Position numbers and translations under genes: made by a program
The notes under the pieces: model-generated
What the model was told of the DNA's origin: nothing
Seen by the model: only the letters and a program-made list of their open reading frames with translations
Database searches by the model: none
In this document: in pieces, positions 17,127 to 25,219 of the stretch
Layout of the letters: each line of letters opens with the position of its first letter
Numbering within the stretch: the first letter of the stretch is position 1
Source of the DNA: Gracilibacillus caseinilyticus
Lineage (GTDB): Bacteria; Bacillota; Bacilli; Bacillales; Amphibacillaceae
Length of the DNA: 64,000 nt
Direction of reading: 5' to 3'
Assembly: GCF_022919115.1 (NCBI RefSeq)
Contig: NZ_CP095072.1
Location: 1,240,001 to 1,304,000 of the forward strand

Positions 17127-18821
17127 TCACTTCAACGAATAAAGTCGAATTTCCCAAGGCGAATGCTCATTTTCAAAGGTTTCTTCATACGCCAGCCCCA
17201 GCTCCTGATAGTTCTCAATTGGCACTGCTGATAAAATATAATCCCCACCAAGCTCTTTCAGGGTACTGGTGTCGATATCAAGTTTTTCAATTGCCGTATC
17301 ATCATTTTTGGTAAACATATAATCCTTTCCAAGCTCTGCAGAATACATATAAAGTCTGCCACCCCAGGAATCGAAATAATTTTCCAAAGCAGGGCTTTTC
17401 GCAAGCTCTCCAGCTATCACTTCTCTGAATGCTTGTTTGTACACTAACGGGAACGTGTTATTGTAGGTATCCAGTGTATAGAAGCCATTGTATTGGGCGA
17501 TTGTTGGGTGCATACCAATACTGACAACTCTATAATCGGAAGGATCCTTATTAATATAGCTTTCAATCTCATCAAACAAATCCTCTGAGTAGAATTCGGA
17601 AAAAGTAGGAGTATGGAGCTCACTGTATTTCAGTTCTCCCGAAAGTCCGAACAGATGATAGCATTGTAAAGCCACTAACACAATCACAAGCAGTTTTCCG
17701 ATTTTAAGATATTTCCACAAGATAGTCAGCGCTAATGCAAAACAAACATACCAAATAATCGGGTCCAAAAAATGAACTCTGGAGAAATTAAACGTATTGG
17801 CAATCATGAAGTGATCTTTCACCACACGCCATCCTTCCCAGTACCAGAAGGCATACCAGAAGGAGAGAGCAAGATTTGCTGTAAACAATGTCATCAAAAG
17901 CCGTGGCTGAATATTACTTTTATACATGGCGACCAAGAGAGCGATTAAAATGACGGGAATGATAATATATGCCTGATGCGCCTCATCATGGGTATGGCCA
18001 TAGAGAAAATTCTCCCAGGCTAATTGATAACTCCGCTCAAATGTGTTGTGACCTAGGTCAAGCTCCTCACGATGAGAAGTAAACCCGGCGTCCAAAAACA
18101 TCGAGGTAATTAACAAGTAATTTTTCACGACATAAATGCCCGTCATCGCAGCTATCGCCGAGAAGAATGCGCCATTTATTTGTTTCGTGCGGAACCAGTC
18201 GATTAGCCAGAGCAAGCCCATCAAGGCAAGGAAAAAGACAAAGCTTAAGACGAAATTAGATAAAAACGGGATGAGCATTAATACAAGCCAAACGTATGTC
18301 GGAGTGTTTTTCCTATTTTTCCTTATTGTCAGAAACAGATAAAGCGCTAATGGAATACCTGCGATAGATAGTGCGCCCGATGGCCAAAATGGAAGCAGGG
18401 CAAAAGCCAGGGAAGCCCCCGCCAGGATCCATTGCGATTGTTCTTTTCTGAATACAAAGCGGCTTAGCAGCAAATACATACCAAAAAAGGCGGTAAACCG
18501 CATAATCGATTGACTGATCGTGTAAGCTGTCATTGGTTCAAAGACGACATATAGCCAAACGACGGCGTCAAATGGGGAAGCGAGCGCACTTCTCGGCAAG
18601 CCGTTAATGGCGTTCGGCAGAAGTGTATCCTTCCACGTGAAAATTTGACCACTTTCTGCCAACATCTTATACCAGACAATATTGGAGTCCATATTATCGT
18701 GCACCCGGATGTGCGTATCTTCCCCTAATATATAATAGGGAAGAAGGTAGCCAATCATGATAAAACATGCCAGCCAGAGATATTTATACTTGATAAAATT
18801 GTTGAATAGATTCGACCACAT
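17127..18821 (-). CDS. DUF6044 polytopic membrane protein, probable GT-C-type glycosyltransferase
   Basis: A 564-aa protein with about 11-12 membrane helices in the first 400 residues and a soluble C-terminal domain (~410-564). After TM1 an extracytoplasmic loop holds the acidic motif VHDNMDSN, placed like the catalytic D/E of GT-C enzymes. Layout and context match DUF6044/YfhO-like proteins, the polymer-modifying component of three-component wall glycosylation systems (known from CsbB-YfhO-GtcA work). It is the last gene of a seven-gene operon and overlaps the aminotransferase gene by 38 bp. I infer that it transfers the sugar from a lipid carrier to a surface polymer outside the membrane; the acceptor is unknown. 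Confidence 0.75.
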   Translation of the reverse strand: MWSNLFNNFIKYKYLWLACFIMIGYLLPYYILGEDTHIRVHDNMDSNIVWYKMLAESGQIFTWKDTLLPNAINGLPRSALASPFDAVVWLYVVFEPMTAYTISQSIMRFTAFFGMYLLLSRFVFRKEQSQWILAGASLAFALLPFWPSGALSIAGIPLALYLFLTIRKNRKNTPTYVWLVLMLIPFLSNFVLSFVFFLALMGLLWLIDWFRTKQINGAFFSAIAAMTGIYVVKNYLLITSMFLDAGFTSHREELDLGHNTFERSYQLAWENFLYGHTHDEAHQAYIIIPVILIALLVAMYKSNIQPRLLMTLFTANLALSFWYAFWYWEGWRVVKDHFMIANTFNFSRVHFLDPIIWYVCFALALTILWKYLKIGKLLVIVLVALQCYHLFGLSGELKYSELHTPTFSEFYSEDLFDEIESYINKDPSDYRVVSIGMHPTIAQYNGFYTLDTYNNTFPLVYKQAFREVIAGELAKSPALENYFDSWGGRLYMYSAELGKDYMFTKNDDTAIEKLDIDTSTLKELGGDYILSAVPIENYQELGLAYEETFENEHSPWEIRLYSLK

Positions 18822-19914
18822 GATGTATATCCTCTTTCCTTATTCCGTAATATAGCGGAAGACGCAGAAGCTTTTCGCTATGCACAGTGGTGTAACGATC
18901 TTCCCCGATAAATTCCCCGAATTGTTTACCTGCCTGTGAGGAATGGAGTGGTATATAATGGGTTACTGCCATTACCCCATCCTCTTTTAAGTGTTGGATT
19001 AACTGGGAGCATTGCGTCTTGTCTTTTGTTTTGATATAAAACATATGCGCATTATGCTGACAGTCTTCTGGGATATAAGGCAAATCGATATATCCGTTGT
19101 CTGCTAGTGTTGTTAAACCTTCCTGATAAAGATTCCATGCCCGTAGTCGATCCTGATTGATCCTATCTGCATGTTCGAGCTGTACAGACAAATAAGCGGC
19201 ATTTAATTCGCTCAACAGGTAGGAGGATCCCAGGTCCCGCCACGTATATTTGTCTACCATTCCTTTGACAAACTGTGAACGATCGGTACCTTTTTCCTGA
19301 AGGATTTCAGCCCGTTCCACAAGAGATCGATCATTGACGATCAGAACGCCCCCTTCTCCACAGGTATAGTTCTTCGTCTCATGAAAACTGTACGTACCTA
19401 AATGTCCAATCGTGCCGAGTGGTTTCCCTTTGTACTCACTCATCAGTCCTTGTGCGGCATCCTCTATTACCCAGAGATTGTGCTTAGCGGCCAGTGCCAT
19501 AATCGCATCCATATCACAGGATACTCCGGCATAATGCACAATTACGATGGCTTTCGTCCGATTCGTGATTGCCTTGGCGATTTGTTCTGGATCGATATTC
19601 ATTGTTTCGGCTCTCACATCAACGAATCTGATCCTTGCTCCTCGTAATGCAAAAGCGTTGGCCGTCGAAACAAAGGTATAGGAAGGTATGATTACCTCAT
19701 CTTCCTCCGCTACTTCGGTCAATAACGCCGTCATCTCCAGTGCAGCGGTACAGGAAGGAGTAAGGATGGCTTTATGGCATCCTAATCTTTCTTCAAACCA
19801 GGTAGTGCATCTATGACCAAACGGACCATTTCCCGAAAGTTTATCTTGCTCTAAAACTTGTTGGATGGCTTCTTTTTCTGTTCCTATTAAACATGGTTTA
19901 TTAAATGGAATCAT
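18784..19914 (-). CDS. wecE: dTDP-4-amino-4,6-dideoxygalactose transaminase (WecE/RffA)
   Basis: A 376-aa PLP aminotransferase of the DegT/DnrJ/EryC1 family. It converts dTDP-4-keto-6-deoxyglucose plus glutamate to dTDP-4-amino-4,6-dideoxy-galactose. Similarity to E. coli WecE is visible throughout: MIPFNKPCLIGTE, LTPSCTAALEM, SYTFVSTANAF, V-E-D-A-A-Q-G, S-F-H-E-T-K-N with PLP lysine K181, and DKYTWRDLGSSYL. The PLP loop reads TCGEGG where the E. coli enzyme has TAGGEGG. ATG 19914 matches the E. coli start; a GTG at 19923 overlaps the GAGGTG ribosome site. It begins 5 bp after the small transporter gene. Confidence 0.92.
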   Translation of the reverse strand: MIPFNKPCLIGTEKEAIQQVLEQDKLSGNGPFGHRCTTWFEERLGCHKAILTPSCTAALEMTALLTEVAEEDEVIIPSYTFVSTANAFALRGARIRFVDVRAETMNIDPEQIAKAITNRTKAIVIVHYAGVSCDMDAIMALAAKHNLWVIEDAAQGLMSEYKGKPLGTIGHLGTYSFHETKNYTCGEGGVLIVNDRSLVERAEILQEKGTDRSQFVKGMVDKYTWRDLGSSYLLSELNAAYLSVQLEHADRINQDRLRAWNLYQEGLTTLADNGYIDLPYIPEDCQHNAHMFYIKTKDKTQCSQLIQHLKEDGVMAVTHYIPLHSSQAGKQFGEFIGEDRYTTVHSEKLLRLPLYYGIRKEDIHHVVESIQQFYQV

Positions 19915-19919
19915 TGGTA

Positions 19920-20276
19920 TCACCTCATGACAAGAATTCCTACTATAATGAAGGAAAACCCGATTATTTTCTGCACACTAACAGGTTCCCCGAAAAGGAA
20001 GATAGACAGGATAAATACGAGCACAAAGGACAAACTCATAAACGGATAAGCATAGCTGATATCAAACTTGGACATTGCTGCCATCCAGCTGAGGGCTGCC
20101 AGAAAAGCAGCAGCGAATCCTGATAAAATCCAAGGGTTCAACAATAATTGTAAGAGGAATATGATTTTATCTGACCAGACTTCCGGAAGTCCGCCTTGTT
20201 TATCCATCGTCCATTTGATGATCAGCTGACCGTAGACCGTAAAGCCGATCGTACAAAAAATATATAAATATCCCAT
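19920..20276 (-). CDS. Small four-helix EamA/SMR-like membrane protein (ArnE/F-like flippase subunit)
   Basis: A 118-aa protein with four predicted helices (about 3-21, 40-63, 66-90 and 97-117). The second half, A-Y-P-F-M-S-L-S-F-V-L-V plus F-G-E-P-V-S..K-I-I-G-F-S-F-I-I-V-G-I, is the EamA/small multidrug resistance pattern. Small proteins of this kind next to polyprenyl-phosphate glycosyltransferases (ArnE/ArnF) flip the lipid-linked sugar. Given the operon, that role is the best inference; export of a small molecule cannot be excluded. GGAGG sits before the ATG; the gap to the preceding gene is 3 bp. Confidence 0.8.
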   Translation of the reverse strand: MGYLYIFCTIGFTVYGQLIIKWTMDKQGGLPEVWSDKIIFLLQLLLNPWILSGFAAAFLAALSWMAAMSKFDISYAYPFMSLSFVLVFILSIFLFGEPVSVQKIIGFSFIIVGILVMR

Positions 20277-20279
20277 CCG

Positions 20280-20969
20280 TTATCCTCCATCTGGCAGCGT
20301 TCCGTTTAATTTGTGGTAAACATCTACTGCCCCATTTAATCGAAAGCCGAGCGAAATAAAGACGTTCAAAGAGGCAGGATTAGTCGGTGATATCGAAGTG
20401 CGCAGCGTATCATGCCCGGTTAATCGAAATTGTTCCTGGACACAGCTACTCGCAAAGGCTGTTGCCAATCCTTTTCCTCGATAATTCCGGTGCATTGCCA
20501 GCAACAGGATCTGATCATTCTGGTAGGCAAAGAAGCCTGCCATACTGCCATTTAACTCAAGTGCTAAAATGAGATCCTTGTCGATCAAGTCGTTCACCCA
20601 ATTGCGGTAGCGAGTATCAGCCATATGATTGGGAATATGGAAATCCCGGTGAAATCGTCCGCCTGCAAATGCTTCTTCTGCGATATCGAGAATGTCTTCT
20701 TTACGGAAATCACGTGTGAATCGAATGTTTTCCTGATCGACTCGAATCAGTTTATCCTTTTTGCCGATGGGTTCTATCAACGTATCCGCATAATAAAAGC
20801 CATATTTTTTTAAATTGGCGGTATCTGCAAAAGGATCCACTTTTATCGTGAAATGTCCTTCTCGTTTCTTCGTCTCCGCCAGTGCCGCTTCGGAATATTC
20901 GTTCAGCTGGTACGTGTCTATGTGAAAATTCCGTTTATCCCATGGGGTCGGTTCAAGATATTTCGTCAT
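20280..20969 (-). CDS. wecD: GNAT acetyltransferase, dTDP-fucosamine acetyltransferase-like (WecD/RffC)
   Basis: A 229-aa two-part protein. The N-terminal ~100 residues (EPTPWDKRNFHIDTY; L-K-K-Y-G-F-Y-Y-A-D-T-L) follow the WecD N-terminal module. The C-terminal GNAT domain has the acetyl-CoA loop R-N-Y-R-G-K-G-L-A and the ending N-P-A-S-L-N-V-F-I-S-L-G-F. A-F-A-G-G-R-F-H-R-D-F matches the E. coli WecD A-F-A-Q-S-R-F region. The predicted reaction is N-acetylation of dTDP-Fuc4N to dTDP-Fuc4NAc. The start codon overlaps the preceding glycosyltransferase stop (ATGA). Confidence rests on sequence pattern plus the adjacent WecE. Confidence 0.82.
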   Translation of the reverse strand: MTKYLEPTPWDKRNFHIDTYQLNEYSEAALAETKKREGHFTIKVDPFADTANLKKYGFYYADTLIEPIGKKDKLIRVDQENIRFTRDFRKEDILDIAEEAFAGGRFHRDFHIPNHMADTRYRNWVNDLIDKDLILALELNGSMAGFFAYQNDQILLLAMHRNYRGKGLATAFASSCVQEQFRLTGHDTLRTSISPTNPASLNVFISLGFRLNGAVDVYHKLNGTLPDGG

Positions 20970-21943
20970 CTATAATCACTCCGTTCCTTTTTGTCGTCTG
21001 TTTTTTCTCGAATGAGATACAATGGTCTGCCTTTGGTTTCGTTGAAGATTTTACCTATATAAAGGCCGAGCACACCGAAATGGAAGAAAATCAAACCGCC
21101 AATAAAGAAGAGCGATACCATCACACTGGTCCATCCTTGTACATGCTCATCCATGAAGAAATAGCGGCAAAATAAATAGACAGCATATAGAAAGGAAACC
21201 AAGGAAATCAGAAAACCAAACTGTATCGATAATCTCAGTGGTTTGTTGGATTGTGAGATGATCGCATCTGTCGCTAAATGAATCAGTTTGTACAGGTTAT
21301 AAGAGGATTTACCCTCTGCTCTGGCATCATGACGAACGGGGATGCTCGTGCTTCTGTACCCCATCCATTTGATAAATAAAGGGAAATAGCGGTTTTGCTC
21401 TCTCAATTTTCGAAAGCTTTTGACCACTTTCTGCTCTATGATGCTAAAATTGGCGGTGGAATAATCCGTTGTCTGTCCGCTCAGATAATCGTAAACGCGG
21501 TAAAAAAGCTGAGATGATTTTCTTTTGAACCAGTTATCTTGACGGGCCGTACGTTTCGCAAAGACGATATCATAGCCTTCTACCGCTTTATCGTACAGAT
21601 TCGGAATTTCTTCCGGTCGATCCTGGAGATCGCAGTCCATGACGATGACCCAATCACCTGCTGCATCATCAAGTCCAGCGGTGATAGCGTGATGCTGACC
21701 AAAATTTCTGGCAAAATCAATTCCTTTAATGGCATTATCCTGTGCGCTAAGTCGCTTTATTGTCTGCCATGCTTGATCAGGACTAGCATCATTTACTAAG
21801 ATAATCTCATATTTTGCTGGGATGGACAGGACGGCTGTTTTAATACGGTCGCATAATTCAATCAGACAGGTTTCGCACCCGTAAACAGGGACAACGACCG
21901 ATATCAGCTGCTTTTCTGCAGATTCCATTGCTTCACATACCAT
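20966..21943 (-). CDS. Polyprenyl-phosphate glycosyltransferase, GT2 (DPM1/CsbB/ArnC type)
   Basis: A 325-aa protein: a GT-A domain starting ISVVVPVYG, with V-N-D-A-S-P-D (nucleotide site), V-M-D-C-D-L-Q-D-R-P-E (metal DxD region) and R-N-F-G-Q-H-H-A-I-T-A-G-L, then two C-terminal membrane helices (~228-252 and 264-292). This architecture belongs to enzymes that move a nucleotide sugar onto undecaprenyl (or dolichyl) phosphate on the cytoplasmic face. The neighbours make dTDP-Fuc4NAc, so that is the likely donor. The start overlaps the dehydratase gene by 40 bp; ATG 21928 is an alternative start. Confidence 0.9.
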   Translation of the reverse strand: MVCEAMESAEKQLISVVVPVYGCETCLIELCDRIKTAVLSIPAKYEIILVNDASPDQAWQTIKRLSAQDNAIKGIDFARNFGQHHAITAGLDDAAGDWVIVMDCDLQDRPEEIPNLYDKAVEGYDIVFAKRTARQDNWFKRKSSQLFYRVYDYLSGQTTDYSTANFSIIEQKVVKSFRKLREQNRYFPLFIKWMGYRSTSIPVRHDARAEGKSSYNLYKLIHLATDAIISQSNKPLRLSIQFGFLISLVSFLYAVYLFCRYFFMDEHVQGWTSVMVSLFFIGGLIFFHFGVLGLYIGKIFNETKGRPLYLIREKTDDKKERSDYR

Positions 21944-22935
21944 TCTACGGTTTTTTCCAGCCCACGGTCCAGCTCTGCTTTCGGTTCCCAGCCTAATTGT
22001 TTGCGCAGCTTGCTGTCATCAACCGCATATCTTCGGTCATGTCCTTTACGATCCTCGGTAAACGTAATGAGTTCTTTGAAGCTCTTCACGTTGAAGTACC
22101 CTCTCCTATCAGGCATCTTCTCATCCAATATTCCGCAAATTTTTGTAGCAATTTCGATATTTGTTCGTTCGTTTCCACCGCCTACATTATAACTTTCGTG
22201 TGCATTCCCTCTATGATAGATGACATCGAGCGCACTGCAATGATCATGTACATAAAGCCAATCACGCACATTCTCGCCATCTCCATATATCGGGATTTCC
22301 TCTCCTGCCAGTGCCTTTCGGATAATGGTCGGGATTAATTTTTCATCATGTTGTCTTGGTCCATAATTGTTGGAGCTCGATGAAATAATGGTATTCATCC
22401 CATAGGTATGGCCAAAGCTTTTGACGAGAAAATTTGCACCCGCCTTAGACGCACTGTACGGATTACGCGGATCATATGGCGTATATTCTGAGAATTTTCC
22501 ATCTGATCCTAGTGATCCGTATACTTCATCCGTCGAAATATGGTGGAATCGTCTTTTCGTAAGCGCGCCTTTTGTCTCCCAATCATTTTTGGCAGCTTGG
22601 AGTAACGTTGCTGTGCCTAGTATGTTCGATTCGATAAATACTCTTGAATCTTCTATGGAACGATCAACATGTGATTCAGCAGCAAAATGAATCACGCCAT
22701 GAATATCGTATTGATCGAATAAATCATGGACCAAACGTTGATCTGCAATATCTCCATGCACAAATTGATAATGGGGGCTATGCGCTACTCCGCTCAAATG
22801 ATGCTTCGATCCTGCGTATGTAAGCTTATCAATGTTCAGGATATTTGTATTCGAATATTTTTTCATAAAATAGTGAATGAAATTGGAGCCGATGAAGCCG
22901 GCTCCGCCTGTAATAAGCATGGTTTTGCTAGTCAT
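21904..22935 (-). CDS. rfbB: dTDP-glucose 4,6-dehydratase (RfbB/RmlB)
   Basis: A 343-aa extended SDR enzyme that makes dTDP-4-keto-6-deoxyglucose with bound NAD. Seen: Rossmann motif ITGGAGFIGSNF, HFAAESHVDRSI, the catalytic H-I-S-T-D-E-V-Y-G segment, Y-S-A-S-K-A-G (YxxxK) and the substrate-binding N-N-Y-G-P-R-Q-H and E-K-L-I-P. The length matches RmlB. It overlaps the thymidylyltransferase gene by 8 bp. RfbC and RfbD are absent, so the product feeds the aminotransferase and not L-rhamnose. Confidence 0.95.
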   Translation of the reverse strand: MTSKTMLITGGAGFIGSNFIHYFMKKYSNTNILNIDKLTYAGSKHHLSGVAHSPHYQFVHGDIADQRLVHDLFDQYDIHGVIHFAAESHVDRSIEDSRVFIESNILGTATLLQAAKNDWETKGALTKRRFHHISTDEVYGSLGSDGKFSEYTPYDPRNPYSASKAGANFLVKSFGHTYGMNTIISSSSNNYGPRQHDEKLIPTIIRKALAGEEIPIYGDGENVRDWLYVHDHCSALDVIYHRGNAHESYNVGGGNERTNIEIATKICGILDEKMPDRRGYFNVKSFKELITFTEDRKGHDRRYAVDDSKLRKQLGWEPKAELDRGLEKTVEWYVKQWNLQKSS

Positions 22936-23860
22936 TTTCCACTACCCCTAACATTGGATGATGATCAATGGAATCCCAGTATTGTTCGGAATGCTTTCGC
23001 TCAGCAATTTCAATCAGGTACTGACCATAATCATTCTTTTCCATTGATTTTCCTTTCTCATACAGTGCTTCTTTCGAGATATAGCTCATGTAAAAGGCGA
23101 TTTCTTCGAGACAAGCAATTTTGAAGCCCTGTCGCTGTTGTGTCGTTTTCACAAATTCTGAAGCGTCAAATAAAGATTGTTGTGTCCCAGCGTCCATCCA
23201 TGCGAAACCTCTTCCGAGCAATTCGACATCAAGGTGGTTCCATTTCAAATATTCTTTATTTAAATCCGTAATCTCGAGCTCTCCCCGTGCAGACGGTTTG
23301 AGTTTTTTGGCGATTTGGACAGCGCGACGATCATAAATGTACAAGCCCGTCACTGCAAAATCGGATTTAGGATCGTCAGGTTTTTCTTCTAATGATAATA
23401 CTTTCTTGTGATGATCAAATTCCACCACACCGAAACGGTTTGGATCTTTCACTCGATAACCAAATATAGTAGCATGACGGTGATTTTTTATCGCATTTCG
23501 AAGTGTTGTGGTAAACCCTTGCCCGTAAAAAATATTGTCTCCAAGCATAAGTGTTACGTGATCATCCTCGATAAAATCTTCTGCAATCGTCAACGCTTCC
23601 GGTATTCCTTTTGGTACCACTTGCTCGCGGTATACTAACGTAATACCCAGTTCTTTTCCGTCACCTAGCAGCTTTTGGAATCGTGGTGTATCTTCTGGAG
23701 TACTGATGATCATGATTTCCTTCAGACCAGCTAGCATAAGTACAGATAAGGGATAATAGATCATTGGCTTATCAAAAACAGGTAGTAAATGCTTATTCAT
23801 ACTGTCAGTACTAGGAGAAAGGCGTGTGCCGCTCCCTCCTGCAAGGATAATTCCTTTCAT
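22928..23860 (-). CDS. rfbA: Glucose-1-phosphate thymidylyltransferase (RfbA/RmlA)
   Basis: A 310-aa nucleotidyltransferase that joins dTTP and glucose-1-phosphate into dTDP-glucose, the first step of the operon's pathway. Motifs: MKGIILAGGSGTRLSP at the N-terminus, K-P-M-I-Y-Y-P-L-S, L-G-D-N-I-F-Y-G-Q-G, E-E-K-P and W-M-D-A-G-T. The start is set at ATG 23860, giving the canonical N-terminus and a GAAGGGATG ribosome site. The C-terminus is about 20 residues longer than typical (290 aa). First gene of the seven-gene operon. Confidence 0.95.
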   Translation of the reverse strand: MKGIILAGGSGTRLSPSTDSMNKHLLPVFDKPMIYYPLSVLMLAGLKEIMIISTPEDTPRFQKLLGDGKELGITLVYREQVVPKGIPEALTIAEDFIEDDHVTLMLGDNIFYGQGFTTTLRNAIKNHRHATIFGYRVKDPNRFGVVEFDHHKKVLSLEEKPDDPKSDFAVTGLYIYDRRAVQIAKKLKPSARGELEITDLNKEYLKWNHLDVELLGRGFAWMDAGTQQSLFDASEFVKTTQQRQGFKIACLEEIAFYMSYISKEALYEKGKSMEKNDYGQYLIEIAERKHSEQYWDSIDHHPMLGVVEND

Positions 23861-24088
23861 AACAAAACATCCCTTCCTATGGAATCCATCTGTCATACTT
23901 ATTTCTGTATCTATACAAATATCATTCATTTCTATTCTTTTCCTTGTGGGGATATATTCCAAACTTACAATTATATTTCTTTTTTGTTACATTAGTTTAA
24001 AACGAGTTTGGACTGGTATAGGAAGGTGTGATGAGGTGTTCGAAGGAAGAATAAAAGAGGACGAAGATGAAAAATCTCCGCCCAATTA

Positions 24089-24547
24089 TTACGCATACGT
24101 ATGAAGCTGCTCCACAAACTCTTCAGCAAATTTGCGGCAACGTTTCACATCATCCTGGTCGGGCGTCAGATCTACTTTTAAGTGATAGAGAACATTGGAC
24201 GCACCGCGTTCTTTAAATCGCTCAGAGAATGTTTCGATAGCGCCGCCGTAATTTGGATACATGGAATCACAGGAACCAAATAATGCTACCACTTTTCCGG
24301 TTAAATCAATTTCTTCCATGTCATCATAAAAATCCTCGACTTCATAAGGAATATCACCATCTCCCCATGTGTACGTACCGAACAGTATCGCATCGTAGTC
24401 AAGTAAGTCAGTCGCCATCATATCATCCATATCTATTTGAAATTTATGTACATCTAATCCGTGATTAGTAATGTTTGATTCGATGATCTCAGCCATTTCC
24501 TCCGTATTACCTGACATACTGCAGAACAATAAGATCACTTTTGGCAT
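24089..24547 (-). CDS. Flavodoxin (YkuN/YkuP-like)
   Basis: A 152-aa short-chain flavodoxin, a cytoplasmic FMN electron carrier that replaces ferredoxin when iron is scarce. The FMN phosphate loop S-M-S-G-N-T-E is at residues ~10-16, the isoalloxazine loops are F-G-T-Y-T-W-G-D-G-D-I-P and F-G-S-C-D-S-M-Y-P-N-Y-G-G-A, and the protein is strongly acidic. ATG 24547 lies 8 nt after AGGAGGG; an in-frame TTG at 24553 is too close. A near-perfect Fur box sits just upstream, as for the Fur-controlled ykuNOP operon of B. subtilis. Confidence 0.94.
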   Translation of the reverse strand: MPKVILLFCSMSGNTEEMAEIIESNITNHGLDVHKFQIDMDDMMATDLLDYDAILFGTYTWGDGDIPYEVEDFYDDMEEIDLTGKVVALFGSCDSMYPNYGGAIETFSERFKERGASNVLYHLKVDLTPDQDDVKRCRKFAEEFVEQLHTYA

Positions 24548-24589
24548 GTGCAAATCCCTCCTCTAAGGCTTTCAAATATCATATTAAAT

Positions 24590-24608
24590 GAAAATGATTA
24601 TCATTGTC
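24590..24608. promoter_or_regulatory. Fur box
   Basis: GAAAATGATTATCATTGTC matches 17 of 19 positions of the palindromic Fur consensus GATAATGATWATCATTATC. It is centred about 52 bp upstream of the flavodoxin ATG, so iron repression is expected. Confidence 0.9.
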
Positions 24609-24649
24609 AATGAAATTAACCCAGATAAAAGTTGTGAAAGTAAAGCTAC

Positions 24650-24895
24650 GTAAATATGCTCCGCGTCCGGTGGGGGCGGTCTGCTTGCAGTAAGGTGGTA
24701 ACATTTCTCGAAGCTAACAGATACCGATCAATATGCATTTTCCTACAGCAGTTGTAGAGTCCAAACATGAGCGCAGGCCAACTACGTAGACTCCCGCAGA
24801 CGCGAAGTGGTTGGCAGGGGCGTATCCCAGCACATTAAACATTTCATAATAATCACATTGCTAGTTTACAAAATCCGTGTATTTTAGGTAGTCAT
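24650..24895. repeat. Dispersed intergenic repeat, copy B
   Basis: It contains GATCAATATGC, AGTTGTAGA, GCGCAGGCCAAC, the core GACGCGAAGTGGTTGGCAGG (24799-24818), an ACATTTCA segment and a CTAGTTTACAAAATCCGT end. These follow the same order as in the copies at 34720-35005 and 58340-58489. CCAAC...GTTGG arms can form a hairpin. Confidence 0.7.
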
Positions 24896-25001
24896 ACATA
24901 TACTTACGCTGGGTTAGGACTAGACGGTATTAAGTCCGGCTTTTCTTAGGATGGAGAGGAACTTATTCTTAGTGAAAAAGGAAGAAAGGAGAGAGAAGAA
25001 A

Positions 25002-25106
25002 GTGTTCCGAAGACGTATAACGATCACCACCGCTTTAGCCATTGACATAACAGAAGATGGTTATGAGCTGACCATTCAAGCGCTAAACCCTGAACCATTA
25101 GCATAA
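25002..25106 (+). pseudogene. Fragment of Ger(x)C-family spore germinant receptor gene
   Basis: A 34-codon frame (extendable in frame to ATG 24951) preceded by AAAGGAGAG. It encodes RRITITTALAIDITEDGYEL followed by TIQALNPEPLA, which resembles the start of the mature GerAC/GerKC region (..I-V-x-A-L-G-I-D..DG-Y-x-V-T-V-Q-x-x-N-P). Full Ger(x)C lipoproteins are about 370-400 aa. Here a TAA follows and no further homology is seen, so it is probably a decayed remnant. Confidence 0.5.
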
Positions 25107-25219
25107 GTCAAATTAACTAAATCCACACCCTTTAATGCATGGTTATTGTTTCCAATCAGAACTTCAGGTACAATTACGATGGTTTTTTAAATAAAAAATA
25201 ATCATCTAGGAGTGGTCAT

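Noticed and set aside
21904..23860. dTDP-L-rhamnose pathway
   Set aside because: RfbC and RfbD are absent and the operon instead has WecE and a WecD-like enzyme, so the product is more likely dTDP-Fuc4NAc.
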